Source: Maritimibacter sp.
GTDB taxonomy: Bacteria; Pseudomonadota; Alphaproteobacteria; Rhodobacterales; Rhodobacteraceae
Assembly: GCA_002701395.1 (NCBI GenBank)
Contig: NZVC01000050.1
Location: 39,955 to 103,954 of the forward strand
Direction of reading: 5' to 3'
Length of the DNA stretch: 64,000 nt
Under the pieces are notes generated by a model. The model was not told the DNA's origin and ran no database searches. It worked only from the letters and a program-made list of their open reading frames with translations. The translations under genes were made by a program, and so were the position numbers. Below are positions 34,013-45,177 of the stretch, piece by piece. Position 1 is the stretch's first letter; each line of letters opens with the position of its first letter.

Positions 34013-35374
34013 TCAGCCCGCTCCGAAAATCTCGCCCACGACCTGTGCAAGGTCGCCCATCGGGCGCAGTTCCATCCCGGTCCCGCCGGCCTTCGTGCTT
34101 TGGGGAACGATGGCGGTGCTGAAACCAAGTTTCGCGGCTTCTTTCAACCTGTTTTCGGTCTGACTGACCGGACGCAGGGCACCGGACAGGCTGATTTCGC
34201 CGAAAACGACACAATCTGCGGGTAATGCCGCGTCTTCACGCGCCGACAGCAACGCCGCCGCCACCGCGAGATCCGCCGCCGGTTCGCCGATCTTCATGCC
34301 GCCCGCGACGTTGAGATAGACATCGAGCCCCGCGAAGGGAATCCCGCACCGCGCCTCGAGCACCGCAAGGATCATCGCCAGCCGTCCCCCGTCCCAGCCC
34401 ACGACGGACCGGCGCGGCTGGCTGTGCGGCGTGGGGGCCACCAGCGCCTGAAGCTCGGTCAGCACGGGGCGCGTGCCCTCGATCCCGGCGAAGACGGCAG
34501 ATCCCGGCGCGGGCTCGCCGCGTTCCGACAGGAACAGGGCCGAGGGGTTCGCGACCTCTTGCAGGCCGCCGCCGGTCATCTCGAACACGCCGATCTCGTC
34601 CGCCGGGCCGAAGCGGTTCTTGACCGCGCGCAGGATGCGGAACTGATGGCCGCGCTCGCCTTCGAAATACAGCACGGTGTCGACCATGTGCTCGACCACG
34701 CGGGGGCCCGCGATCTGGCCTTCCTTGGTGACGTGACCGACAAGGATCACCGCCGTGTTGCGCCGCTTGGCGAACTGGGTCAGCTCGTGCGCGGCGGCGC
34801 GCACCTGCGTGACCGAACCGGGTGCGCTGTCGACATTGTCGGCCCACATGGTCTGGATCGAGTCGATGATCGCCAGTTGCGGTTTCTCGGCTTCCAGCGT
34901 GGTCAGGATGTCGCGCAGGTTGGTTTCCGCGCCCAGCTTCACCGGCGCCTGTTCCAGGCCCAGCCGCTGCGCCCGCATCCGCACCTGGGCCGAGGCTTCC
35001 TCGCCCGAGATGTACAGGCACTTCAGCCCCTTCCGGGCGAAGGCGGCGGTGGCCTGCAACAGCAGCGTCGACTTGCCGATGCCGGGGTCGCCGCCGACAA
35101 GGATCGCCGACGCGGGCACCAGCCCGCCGCCAAGCACGCGGTCCAGTTCCGCGATACCGCTGATGGCGCGGGCGGGCGGTGCCTCTTCGGTGGCGAGGTC
35201 GGTCAGGGTGACGGACGCGCCGCGCGTGGCGCCGAGCGACTTGCCCGACGGGCCCGCCGACAGGGGCGTCTCTTCCTGAATCGTGTTCCATTCGCCGCAG
35301 GTTTCGCAGCGGCCGGACCACTTGGTGTAGGACGCGCCGCACGAGGCGCAGACGAAGGCGGGTGCTTTGGCCAT
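34013..35374 (-). CDS. radA: DNA repair protein RadA/Sms
   Basis: RadA is a hexameric ATPase that promotes branch migration and processes recombination intermediates. The 453-residue product has the C4 zinc finger (Cys9, 12, 23, 26 in VCASCGASYTKWSGRCETCG), Walker A VGGDPGIGKSTLLLQ, Walker B LAIIDSIQTMW, the RadA-specific VKNRFGPADEIGVFEM and a Lon-protease-like C-terminus (GLDVYLNVAGGMKIGEPAAD), which is inactive as a protease. ATG 35374 gives MAKAPAFVCASCG; an upstream ATG is not preferred because the family starts with the zinc finger. It heads a radA-cvpA unit. Confidence 0.97.
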   Translation of the reverse strand: MAKAPAFVCASCGASYTKWSGRCETCGEWNTIQEETPLSAGPSGKSLGATRGASVTLTDLATEEAPPARAISGIAELDRVLGGGLVPASAILVGGDPGIGKSTLLLQATAAFARKGLKCLYISGEEASAQVRMRAQRLGLEQAPVKLGAETNLRDILTTLEAEKPQLAIIDSIQTMWADNVDSAPGSVTQVRAAAHELTQFAKRRNTAVILVGHVTKEGQIAGPRVVEHMVDTVLYFEGERGHQFRILRAVKNRFGPADEIGVFEMTGGGLQEVANPSALFLSERGEPAPGSAVFAGIEGTRPVLTELQALVAPTPHSQPRRSVVGWDGGRLAMILAVLEARCGIPFAGLDVYLNVAGGMKIGEPAADLAVAAALLSAREDAALPADCVVFGEISLSGALRPVSQTENRLKEAAKLGFSTAIVPQSTKAGGTGMELRPMGDLAQVVGEIFGAG

Positions 35375-35452
35375 GCCGCTTTCTGCCCGCCCCGCGCGGC
35401 GGCTGCAAGCGGCTCGGGGCATCACGATCGCGCGCGACGCGACGCGGCATGG

Positions 35453-35480
35453 AAAAAGGCCCGCCGGAAACCGACGGGCC
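35453..35480 (-). terminator. Intrinsic terminator after bioY
   Basis: Minus strand GGCCCGTCGG-TTT-CCGGCGGGCC followed by TTTTT, 25 bases past the bioY stop codon. Confidence 0.85.
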
Positions 35481-35504
35481 CTTGGTAAGATCGTGTCGCC
35501 GGGG

Positions 35505-36098
35505 TCAGGCGTTGCGCGATTTCAGCGCGGCCCACGCGCCCGAGACGAACATCGCCGCGATGGCGGCTTTCAGCACGTCGCCCAGCAGGAAGGGGCTGAC
35601 CCAGCCGGCCCAGATCTTGGCGGCCGAGGTGCCGACCCATGCGGCGTCCACGCCGAAGACCGAAGCGACGCCCATCGGCCACGCCACGCCCGGCAGGTAC
35701 ATCGCGGCGGCAGCGACGACGGCGACCGCGAAGGTCGATAGGAAGCCCTTGGTCCAGCCGCGGTCAGCGGCAAAGCCCGCGACCCACGCGGTCAGGACGA
35801 AGCCCAGAAGGAAGCCGCAGGTCGGGCCGAAGAAGTACGCGGCACCGGCGCCGCCGTTCGAGAACACCGGAAGACCGGCAAGGCCCTCGGCCAGATAGGC
35901 GACCAGCGTCGCGGCGCCAAGGCGCGCGCCATAGGTCAGGCCGACCATCAGGATGGCCAGCGACTGCAGCGTCATCGGCACCGGCCACATCGGCACGGCA
36001 ATCTGCGCGGCCACGGCGATGAAAGCCGAACCGCCGACGATCAGCGCGATGTTCTTCAGAAGGGTCCGTTCGCCCAGCGTGGCTTGGGTCAGGGTCAT
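35505..36098 (-). CDS. bioY: Biotin transporter BioY
   Basis: BioY is the substrate-binding membrane component of an ECF-type biotin transporter. The 197-residue protein has about six helices with TLLKNIALIVGGSAFIAVAA, QIAVPMWPVPMTLQSLAILM, GLAGLPVFSNGGAGAAYFFG, PTCGFLLGFVLTAWVAGFA and GVSAAKIWAGWVSPFL-type C-terminal helices; the PxPMTLQSLA motif and GPTxGFLLGF are typical for the family. No BioM/BioN genes are next to it, so it may act alone or with units elsewhere. I looked for an alphaproteobacterial BioR box (TTATCTATAA-like) upstream and saw none. It is divergent from an SDR gene. Confidence 0.95.
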   Translation of the reverse strand: MTLTQATLGERTLLKNIALIVGGSAFIAVAAQIAVPMWPVPMTLQSLAILMVGLTYGARLGAATLVAYLAEGLAGLPVFSNGGAGAAYFFGPTCGFLLGFVLTAWVAGFAADRGWTKGFLSTFAVAVVAAAAMYLPGVAWPMGVASVFGVDAAWVGTSAAKIWAGWVSPFLLGDVLKAAIAAMFVSGAWAALKSRNA

Positions 36099-36242
36099 GT
36101 GGCACTCCTTGGTTAAGGTGTCTCTCGGTTACAGGACGTTCTGCGGCGCGGCGCAGGCCAAGTCAAGCGCGGCGACACGGTGCCGCGCCATGCGCCGCGT
36201 TCCTCTCTTGACCTTTTCCGCGCCCCGCGACACACCACCCGC

Positions 36243-36896
36243 GTGACTGACAAGGCTGAAAAGATCGCGCTCGTGACGGGCGCCTCCCGCGGGCTGGGCG
36301 CCGCGCTGGCAGAGACGCTGGCGGCGACCCACCATGTGATTGCCGTGGCGCGGACGACGGGCGCGCTGGAAGAACTGGACGACCGCATTCAGTCCGCCGG
36401 GCACAAGGCCACGCTGGCCCCGATGGACATCACGGTGCCGGATGCGATGGCGCACCTGTGCCGGTCGGTCTATGACCGCTGGGGCGGCATCGACTTGTGG
36501 GCGCACGCCGCCGTGCACGCGCCGCCGCTGTCCCCCGCCGACCATGTCGACGCCAAGGACTTCGCCAAGACGCTTGCCGTGAACGTCACCGCCACGTCGG
36601 TGCTGATCCCCTATGTCTCGCCCCTGCTGAACCGGCCCGGTGCGCAGGCGCTGTTCTTCGCGGACGATCACGCGGACGAAAAGTTCTTCGGCGCCTATGC
36701 CGCGTCGAAGCAGGCGCAGATCGCGCTGGCCCGCGCATGGGCCGCCGAGACCGAGACGTTGGATCTGTCGGTCCGCGTCCTGTCGCCGCGCCCGATGCCC
36801 ACCGCCGTCCGCGCCCGGTTCTTCCCGGGCGAGGACCGCAGCGTGCTTGCCGACCCGCGCGACGAGGCGCGGCGGCTGCTACAGGGCCTCGTCTAA
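36243..36896 (+). CDS. Short-chain dehydrogenase/reductase
   Basis: This 217-residue Rossmann-fold enzyme starts at GTG 36243 (VTDKAEKIALVTGASRGLGA), with the cofactor glycine motif TGASRGLGA, the acidic-free loop VIAVARTTG suggesting NADP(H), AHAAVHAPPL, and the catalytic YAASKQAQIALARAW. The Ser of the usual SYK triad is not clear: the strand reads AQALFFADDHADEKFF, so catalysis may be unusual. No ribosome site precedes the GTG, so the mRNA may be leaderless. Substrate unknown. It is divergent from bioY and convergent with the lipoprotein gene. Confidence 0.85.
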   Translation: MTDKAEKIALVTGASRGLGAALAETLAATHHVIAVARTTGALEELDDRIQSAGHKATLAPMDITVPDAMAHLCRSVYDRWGGIDLWAHAAVHAPPLSPADHVDAKDFAKTLAVNVTATSVLIPYVSPLLNRPGAQALFFADDHADEKFFGAYAASKQAQIALARAWAAETETLDLSVRVLSPRPMPTAVRARFFPGEDRSVLADPRDEARRLLQGLV

Positions 36897-36924
36897 GCCG
36901 CGACCCACTTTTTCGAACCGATCC

Positions 36925-37248
36925 TTACGGCGTGCCCATCGGACCGCGCTGGTTCGGCGTGCGCCCGGTCTTCGGATCGGGCTGGCGGCCATAGGGCGGC
37001 AGACAGTTGGGATCGTTGGACGCATAGGTCGGATCGCATTGCTCGCCCGGCGGCGGCGGCGGCATGCACTGATAGGGCAGTTGCGCGCCGGGGATGTACA
37101 GGCCCTGCTCGCAGCCGACGACGCTGCCGTACTTGTTGTAGATCGGCTCTCCCTTGATGACGCGTGGCGGCATCGGCTCTTCCTGCTGGGCGCAGGCCGC
37201 CAGCGCCAGGGGCGCCGCAACCAAGATGAAACGAAGCTCTCTGAGCAT
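36925..37248 (-). CDS. Small secreted lipoprotein, 107 residues
   Basis: The N-terminus MLRELRFILVAAPLALAACA is a lipoprotein signal with lipobox LAAC (modified Cys19). The mature part is Pro-rich, with IYNKYGSVVGCEQGLYIPGA, YQCMPPPPPGEQCDPTYASN and DPNCLPPYGRQPDPKTGR; the four remaining cysteines could form disulfides. No Asp at position +2, so it would be sent to the outer membrane by Lol rules known from enterics. I recognise no family. ATG 37248 follows GGAGTGAATC. Confidence 0.75.
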   Translation of the reverse strand: MLRELRFILVAAPLALAACAQQEEPMPPRVIKGEPIYNKYGSVVGCEQGLYIPGAQLPYQCMPPPPPGEQCDPTYASNDPNCLPPYGRQPDPKTGRTPNQRGPMGTP

Positions 37249-37562
37249 GATTCACTCCTCCATGAATGCACGGTCCGGGCCGCGGTCTGTGCCGTGGCGC
37301 GTGCCGTAGCGGCAATCCTGCACCCTGCCGCAGCGTCACACAACCGTGAATGGAATCAACAGCCGGACATACAGGCCGAAATGCCACGCACCCCGCCGCC
37401 GCGGCCTCTGCACCGGCAAGACATCGCGCATCCGGCGCGGCCTGCCCAGGGCTGGCCCGCCGCCCCGCCCTGCCCCCGCGGCGCGCCCGACGTGCCATTG
37501 AAGCCGTCCGCCCCGCCGTCTACCTTGCGACGACAGCGCAACAGAACACGGCAGGACATGGC
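37249..37562. other. Intergenic region before pepN, no gene seen
   Basis: These 314 bases separate the divergent lipoprotein and pepN genes. A plus-strand frame continuous with pepN extends into it, but it is Arg/Pro/Ala-rich without a ribosome site and is unlike the aminopeptidase N-terminus. It should hold both promoters; none can be pinned down. Confidence 0.5.
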
Positions 37563-40139
37563 ATGAAGGACGCAACCCCGCAGGCGGTCTATCTCTCGGA
37601 CTACACACCGCCCGCCTATCTGGTCGACAAGGTCTCGCTGGTGTTCCGGCTGGACCCCGCCGCCACGCGCGTCCTGTCCCGGATCGAGTTCCGCCCGAAC
37701 CCCGACGCCGCCCCCGGCCAGCCGCTGGCGCTGGACGGCGAGAAGCTGAAACTGATCGGTGCGGCGGTCGCGGGCGAAGCGGTGAAGGACGGCGATCACA
37801 CGCTGACCGACACCGGCCTGACGATCCCCGCAAGCCGCCTGCCCGCCGAGCCCTTCGTGTTCGAGGCCGAGGTAGAGATCGACCCGTCCGCCAACACCGC
37901 GCTGGAAGGTCTGTATATGTCGAATGGCATGTACTGCACCCAGTGCGAGGCCGAGGGCTTCCGCCGCATCACCTATTACCCCGACCGCCCCGACGTGATG
38001 GCGCCCTTTCACGTCCGCATCGAAAGCGACGAGAAGGTTCTGCTGTCCAACGGCAACCCGGGCGCCAGCGGCGACGGCTTTGCCGAATGGACCGACCCGT
38101 GGCCCAAGCCAGCCTATCTGTTCGCGCTGGTCGCGGGCGACCTTGTGGCCGCGAAGGACAGCTTCACCACCCGCTCCGGCACCCCGGTCGAGCTGGGCAT
38201 CTGGGTCCGCCCCGGCGACGAGGGCAAATGCGACTATGCGCTCGACGCGCTGAAACGGTCGATGAAGTGGGACGAGGACGTCTATGGCCGCGAATACGAC
38301 CTTGATGTCTTCAACATCGTGGCGGTCGACGACTTCAACATGGGCGCGATGGAGAACAAAGGGCTGAACGTCTTCAACTCGAAATACGTTCTCGCCAGCC
38401 CGTCGACCGCGACCGACATGGATTACGAGAACATCGAAGGCATCATCGCCCACGAGTATTTCCACAACTGGACCGGCAACCGCATCACCTGCCGCGACTG
38501 GTTCCAGCTGTGCCTGAAGGAAGGCCTGACCGTGTTCCGCGATCAGCAGTTCTCGGGCGACATGCGGTCGAAGCCGGTGAAGCGGATTCAGGACGTGCTG
38601 CAACTGCGCGCCCGCCAGTTCCGCGAAGACAACGGCCCGCTGGCGCACCCGGTCCGGCCCTCGTCCTATATCGAGATCAACAACTTCTACACCGCCACCG
38701 TCTACGAAAAGGGCGCCGAGGTGATCAGGATGCTCAAGCGGCTGGTGGGCGACGACGGCTATGCCAAGGCGCTTGACCTGTACTTCGACCGCCACGACGG
38801 CGACGCCGCCACGATCGAAGACTGGCTTGCCGTGTTTCAGGACGCCACGGGCCGCGACCTGTCGCAGTTCGGCCGCTGGTACACGCAGGCGGGCACGCCC
38901 CGCGTGACGGTGACCGACGACTTCAAGGACGGCACCTATACGCTTCATCTGAAACAGGAAACGCCCGCCACGCCCGGTCAGCCCGGCAAACAGCCGCAGG
39001 TGATCCCCGTGGCCGTCGGACTGCTGAACCCCAACGGGGACGAGGTGCAGCCCACCACCGTGCTGGAACTGACCGAGGAACAGCAAAGCTTCACCTTCGA
39101 CGGTCTCTCGGCCAAGCCGGTGCCGTCGATCCTGCGCGGCTTTTCGGCGCCGGTGATCCTTGATCGCGCTTCCTCGACCGAGGAACGCGCCTTCCTGCTG
39201 GCGCATGACTCCGACCCGTTCAACAAGTGGGAAGCGGGCCGCGCACTGGCCAAGGACGTGCTGGCCCGCATGGTCACCGACCGCGCCGCGCCGGGGCCCG
39301 CCTACCTTGATGCGCTGGAACGCGTCGCCCGGGACGAGACGCTGGACCCCGCGTTCCGCGCCCTTGCGCTGCGCCTGCCGTCCGAGGACGACATGGCCCA
39401 GACGCTGTTCGACGCGGGCGTCACGCCGGACCCGCTGGCGATCCACGACGCGCGCGAGAAGCTGATGCTGGCGCTGGCGGAACACCTGTCGTCGGTGCTG
39501 CCCGGCCTTTACGAGGACATGAGCATCCCCGGCCCCTACTCGCCCGACAGCAAGGCCGCAGGCTGCCGCGCGCTGCGCCAGACCGCGCTGGCGATGATGG
39601 CGCGGCTGGACGACGGCAAGACGGCGGCCAAGCAGTTCCGCGATGCCGACAACATGACCGAACAGCTTGGCGCGCTTGGCGTCCTGCTCAGCGTCGGCCA
39701 CGGGCAGGAAGAACTGGGCACCTTCTACCGCCAGTGGCAGTCGGACCGGCTGGTGATCGACAAGTGGTTCGCCCTGCAAAGCTCGCTGGCCGCCCCCGGC
39801 AAGGCGGCGGACACGACGCTGGCGCTGACGCGGCACCCGGATTTCGACTGGAAGAACCCCAACCGCTTCCGTTCGGTCATCGGCGGGCTTGCCACGAACG
39901 CCGCAGGGTTCCACGATCCATCGGGCGCAAGCTACGAGTTGGTGGCCGACTGGCTGATCCGGCTTGATCCGATGAACCCGCAGACGACAGCGAGGATGAC
40001 CACCATGTTCGAGACCTGGAACCGTTACGATGCTGACCGGCAGGCCCTGATGCGCGGCGCGCTTCAGCGCATCGCCGCCACGCGCGGGCTAAGCCGCGAC
40101 ACCACCGAGATGGTCGGCCGCATTCTGGGGGCGGCATGA
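37563..40139 (+). CDS. pepN: Aminopeptidase N (M1 family)
   Basis: PepN is a cytosolic zinc aminopeptidase that removes N-terminal residues in the last steps of protein turnover. The 858-residue protein has the N-terminal saddle domain (SLVFRLDPAATRVLSRIEFR), the exopeptidase motif VDDFNMGAMENKGLNVF, the zinc motif IIAHEYFHNWTGNRITCRDW with the third ligand in LKEGLTVFRDQQFS, the catalytic Tyr region YTATVYEKGAEVIRM, then an Ig-like domain and the helical C-terminal domain. Length agrees with the family. ATG 37563 was chosen to give MKDATPQAVYLSDYTPP. It overlaps the following SDR gene by 4 bases. Confidence 0.97.
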   Translation: MKDATPQAVYLSDYTPPAYLVDKVSLVFRLDPAATRVLSRIEFRPNPDAAPGQPLALDGEKLKLIGAAVAGEAVKDGDHTLTDTGLTIPASRLPAEPFVFEAEVEIDPSANTALEGLYMSNGMYCTQCEAEGFRRITYYPDRPDVMAPFHVRIESDEKVLLSNGNPGASGDGFAEWTDPWPKPAYLFALVAGDLVAAKDSFTTRSGTPVELGIWVRPGDEGKCDYALDALKRSMKWDEDVYGREYDLDVFNIVAVDDFNMGAMENKGLNVFNSKYVLASPSTATDMDYENIEGIIAHEYFHNWTGNRITCRDWFQLCLKEGLTVFRDQQFSGDMRSKPVKRIQDVLQLRARQFREDNGPLAHPVRPSSYIEINNFYTATVYEKGAEVIRMLKRLVGDDGYAKALDLYFDRHDGDAATIEDWLAVFQDATGRDLSQFGRWYTQAGTPRVTVTDDFKDGTYTLHLKQETPATPGQPGKQPQVIPVAVGLLNPNGDEVQPTTVLELTEEQQSFTFDGLSAKPVPSILRGFSAPVILDRASSTEERAFLLAHDSDPFNKWEAGRALAKDVLARMVTDRAAPGPAYLDALERVARDETLDPAFRALALRLPSEDDMAQTLFDAGVTPDPLAIHDAREKLMLALAEHLSSVLPGLYEDMSIPGPYSPDSKAAGCRALRQTALAMMARLDDGKTAAKQFRDADNMTEQLGALGVLLSVGHGQEELGTFYRQWQSDRLVIDKWFALQSSLAAPGKAADTTLALTRHPDFDWKNPNRFRSVIGGLATNAAGFHDPSGASYELVADWLIRLDPMNPQTTARMTTMFETWNRYDADRQALMRGALQRIAATRGLSRDTTEMVGRILGAA

Positions 40140-40885
40140 CCCGGCCCGCCGTCCTGATCACCGGCGCCAGTTCGGGCATCGGCGCCGCCACCGCCCGGCT
40201 GTGCGCCGAGGCAGGCTGGGACGTCGGCATCGGGTTCCGCAGCGAACGCGCCGGGGCCGAAGCCACGGCAGAGGCGGTCGAGAAGGCCGGCGGTCGTGCG
40301 GTGCTGTTGCAAGGCGACGTGTCCGACCCCGCCGAGATCGAGGCCGTCTATGCCGGCTTCGACGAAGCCTTCCCGGTCATGAGCGGTCTGGTCAACAACG
40401 CCGGCATCGTGGACGTGACCGCGCGGCTGGACGAAATGTCGCCCGAACGCATCGCCCGCATGATGGCGGTGAACGTCACCGGCACGATGCTGGTGGCGCA
40501 GGGCGCGGTGAAACGCATGTCGACCCGCCACGGCGGCAGCGGCGGCGCGATCGTCAACATCTCGTCGGTGGCCGCCAAGCTGGGCTCGCCCGCGCTGTTC
40601 GTGGACTATGCGACGTCGAAGGGCGCGATCGACACCTTCACCCGTGGTCTCGCGCTTGAGGTCGCCGCCGAAGGCATCCGCGTGAACGGGGTGCGGCCGG
40701 GCATGATCTATACGCCGATCCATGAAAAGGGCGGCTATGCCGACCGGCCCAAGGAGCTGGCGCACGTCATCCCGATGCAGCGCATCGGCGAGCCGGAAGA
40801 GATCGGCGAGGCCGTGGTCTGGCTGCTATCCGACAAGGCCAGCTATGCCACAGGCACCACCTTCGACGTCAGCGGCGGGCGATAG
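40136..40885 (+). CDS. SDR-family oxidoreductase
   Basis: A classical 249-residue SDR: VLITGASSGIGAATARL (cofactor binding), VGIGFRSERAGAEATAEAVE with an Arg after strand 2 that points to NADP(H), LVNNAGIVDVTAR, IVNISSVAAKLGSP with the catalytic Ser, DYATSKGAIDTFTRGL with Tyr and Lys, and GVRPGMIYTPIHEK. The C-terminus (LLSDKASYATGTTFDVSGGR) is the normal family end. It resembles glucose 1-dehydrogenase/FabG-like enzymes; substrate unknown. It is translationally coupled to pepN (ATGA). Confidence 0.93.
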   Translation: MTRPAVLITGASSGIGAATARLCAEAGWDVGIGFRSERAGAEATAEAVEKAGGRAVLLQGDVSDPAEIEAVYAGFDEAFPVMSGLVNNAGIVDVTARLDEMSPERIARMMAVNVTGTMLVAQGAVKRMSTRHGGSGGAIVNISSVAAKLGSPALFVDYATSKGAIDTFTRGLALEVAAEGIRVNGVRPGMIYTPIHEKGGYADRPKELAHVIPMQRIGEPEEIGEAVVWLLSDKASYATGTTFDVSGGR

Positions 40886-40936
40886 CATCCGGGGACGCCA
40901 AGCGTTGCTTTAAGATACCGCCGCAACGTCCTGTGC

Positions 40937-40975
40937 CAAAAAAGAAACGGCCCGCCAAATCGCTCTGGCGGGCCG
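40937..40975 (-). terminator. Intrinsic terminator after the molybdenum hydroxylase genes
   Basis: Minus strand CGGCCCGCCAGAGCGATTTG hairpin region: stem CGGCCCGCCA/TGGCGGGCCG with an 8-base loop, then TTTCTTTTTTGG. It follows the coxM-like stop by 24 bases. Confidence 0.85.
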
Positions 40976-40999
40976 CTTTCATCTGTCTGTCGCCAAGGC

Positions 41000-41788
41000 T
41001 CACCCGGCGGCGGTCACGGCCCGCTTGGTCATCACCTTCACAAGGTGCGCCCGGTAGGCCGGCGTGCCGTGGATGTCGCCGATCATGCCGTCCGCATCGA
41101 CCGACAGCCCGTCGACCGCATCCGCCGAGAAGTTCGACGACAGCGCCTCTTCGGCCTCGGTCCAACGGAACACACCTTCTTCCGACGCGCCGGTGATCGC
41201 CACCCGCACCCCGTCCGAGGTCTTCGCCACGAAGGCCGCCGTCAGCGGGAAGCGCGACGCCGGTTGCGCGAACTTGGCATAGGCCGCTTTCTCGGGGATG
41301 TTGAACTTGACCGCCGTGATCAGCTCGCCCTCTTCCAGCGCCGTCGTGAACATGCCCTGAAAGAAGTCATCCGCGTCGATCTCGCGCGTGTTGGTCACCA
41401 CGGTGCCGCCCGAGCCCAGCAGGCCCGCCGGATAGCACGCCGCCGGGTCGTTGTTGGCCAGCGAACCGCCGATGGTGCCACGGTTGCGCACCGCCGGATC
41501 GCCGATGCCGCCAGCCAGCGCCGCCAGCCCCGGATAGCTCGACGCCGCCTCGGCAGCGACGGTGCCGTGGGTGGTCGCGCCGCCGACGGTCAGAACGCCG
41601 CCCTCGGCGGACACGCCCTTCATCGACTCGATTCCCAAGGTCGACACAAGCGTGCCGGGCATCGCCAGCCGCTGCTTCATCGTCGGGATCAGGGTCTGGC
41701 CGCCGCCAAGGGGCTGCGCCTCGTCGCCGGCCAGCGCCGCGACCGCGTCTTCGACCGTCGTTGGTTTCACCAGTTCGAAGTCGTACAT
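41000..41788 (-). CDS. coxM: FAD-binding medium subunit, CoxM-like
   Basis: This 262-residue protein is the FAD subunit of a three-subunit molybdenum hydroxylase. The fold is shown by MYDFELVKPTTVEDAVAALA, the FAD pyrophosphate motif LGGGQTLIPTMKQRL, GGATTHGTVAAEAASSYP and the second FAD motif RNRGTIGGSLANNDPAACYP. It passes electrons from the Fe-S subunit to the acceptor. Gene order on the minus strand is S, L, M. As the large subunit is of form II, carbon monoxide as a substrate is not assured. ATG 41788 follows AAGGAGAAACG. Confidence 0.9.
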   Translation of the reverse strand: MYDFELVKPTTVEDAVAALAGDEAQPLGGGQTLIPTMKQRLAMPGTLVSTLGIESMKGVSAEGGVLTVGGATTHGTVAAEAASSYPGLAALAGGIGDPAVRNRGTIGGSLANNDPAACYPAGLLGSGGTVVTNTREIDADDFFQGMFTTALEEGELITAVKFNIPEKAAYAKFAQPASRFPLTAAFVAKTSDGVRVAITGASEEGVFRWTEAEEALSSNFSADAVDGLSVDADGMIGDIHGTPAYRAHLVKVMTKRAVTAAG

Positions 41789-41877
41789 CTCGTTTCTCCT
41801 TGCGAAGACCGGCCGGCCTTCATCTTGGTCCAAATTCTGTCATCCGGCGGCGGCCGCGTGGGACGCCGCCGGAAGGA

Positions 41878-44241
<2,364 letters not shown>

Positions 44242-44455
44242 CTTGATCTCCTCCCTATTGCGCGACGCGCCGTTCGGTCAGCCGCGGCTTTGGTACGTAC
44301 CCTTTCCATCAGACGCCGGGGCTCCTCTCCCCGGCATCAAAGTTCCGCAACGCGGGGCGTCCCGAAGACCCCCGCCCCGTCGAAGGACCGGCACCGCGCC
44401 TGCGCATCGCCGGCCACGCGGGCCGGCAGGATCACGACAAGGCGGCGCGCCGTTG

Positions 44456-44941
44456 TCATTCGGCGGCGATGGCGCTGACGTCCTGACCGCTGGCGGCCAT
44501 GATCGCCTTGACGATGTTGTGGTAGCCCGTGCACCGGCAGATGTTGCCTTCGAGATAATCGCGGATCTCGGTCTCGGTGGGCTTGGGGTTGTCCTTCAGC
44601 AGCGCCGCCGCGGACATCACCATGCCGGGGGTGCAGAAGCCGCACTGAAGGCCGTGGTGGTCCTGAAACGCCTGCTGGATCACGCTCAGCGAGCCATCGG
44701 CGTTCGCCATGCCTTCGATGGTTTGCACCTCGGCGCCATCGGCTTCTGCCGCGAACATGGTGCAGGCCTTCACCGCCTCGCCGTCGACGTGAACGATACA
44801 AGCCCCGCACTGCGACGTGTCGCAGCCGATGTGGGTCCCGGTCAGACCCAGCGGCCCGCGCAGGAAATCGACGAGAAGCGTGCGACCCTCGGCCTCGCCG
44901 GACGTGGGTTTGCCGTTCACCGTCATTGAAACTGTCGGCAT
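44456..44941 (-). CDS. coxS: [2Fe-2S] small subunit, CoxS-like
   Basis: The 161-residue small subunit carries a plant-type ferredoxin cluster in [24 protein letters not shown] (split: [10 protein letters not shown] and KAC) and a second cluster in [13 protein letters not shown] and [13 protein letters not shown]. It links the molybdenum and FAD sites. ATG 44941 gives [13 protein letters not shown] after GGGAGGAACCC. The following intergenic 214 bases before the large subunit hold no gene. This is the first gene of the S-L-M set. Confidence 0.94.
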   Translation of the reverse strand: MPTVSMTVNGKPTSGEAEGRTLLVDFLRGPLGLTGTHIGCDTSQCGACIVHVDGEAVKACTMFAAEADGAEVQTIEGMANADGSLSVIQQAFQDHHGLQCGFCTPGMVMSAAALLKDNPKPTETEIRDYLEGNICRCTGYHNIVKAIMAASGQDVSAIAAE

Positions 44942-45177
44942 GTGGGTTCCTCCCTGGTAGCTTTCGACTGGCTTTTGCAGGCAGGTAATCATGGGATTTC
45001 GCTTTTGGAAACCGGGTATGTGCGCCAAATCGCAAAATACTTCGCGGTCATTCGGTCGCGCTGACCGCCTGTCGCGAACGCCGCGATGCAGCAGCACGCG
45101 AAGGATGGAAAGCCCCGGCAGCGCCGCTATGATCCTGCGCGAGTCTTCTTGCCGACCCTGACGTTGCCGGACCTGAC

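Noticed and set aside
37356-39914. Minus-strand frame of 852 codons opposite pepN
   Set aside because: Shadow of the M1 aminopeptidase, which has complete motifs on the plus strand.
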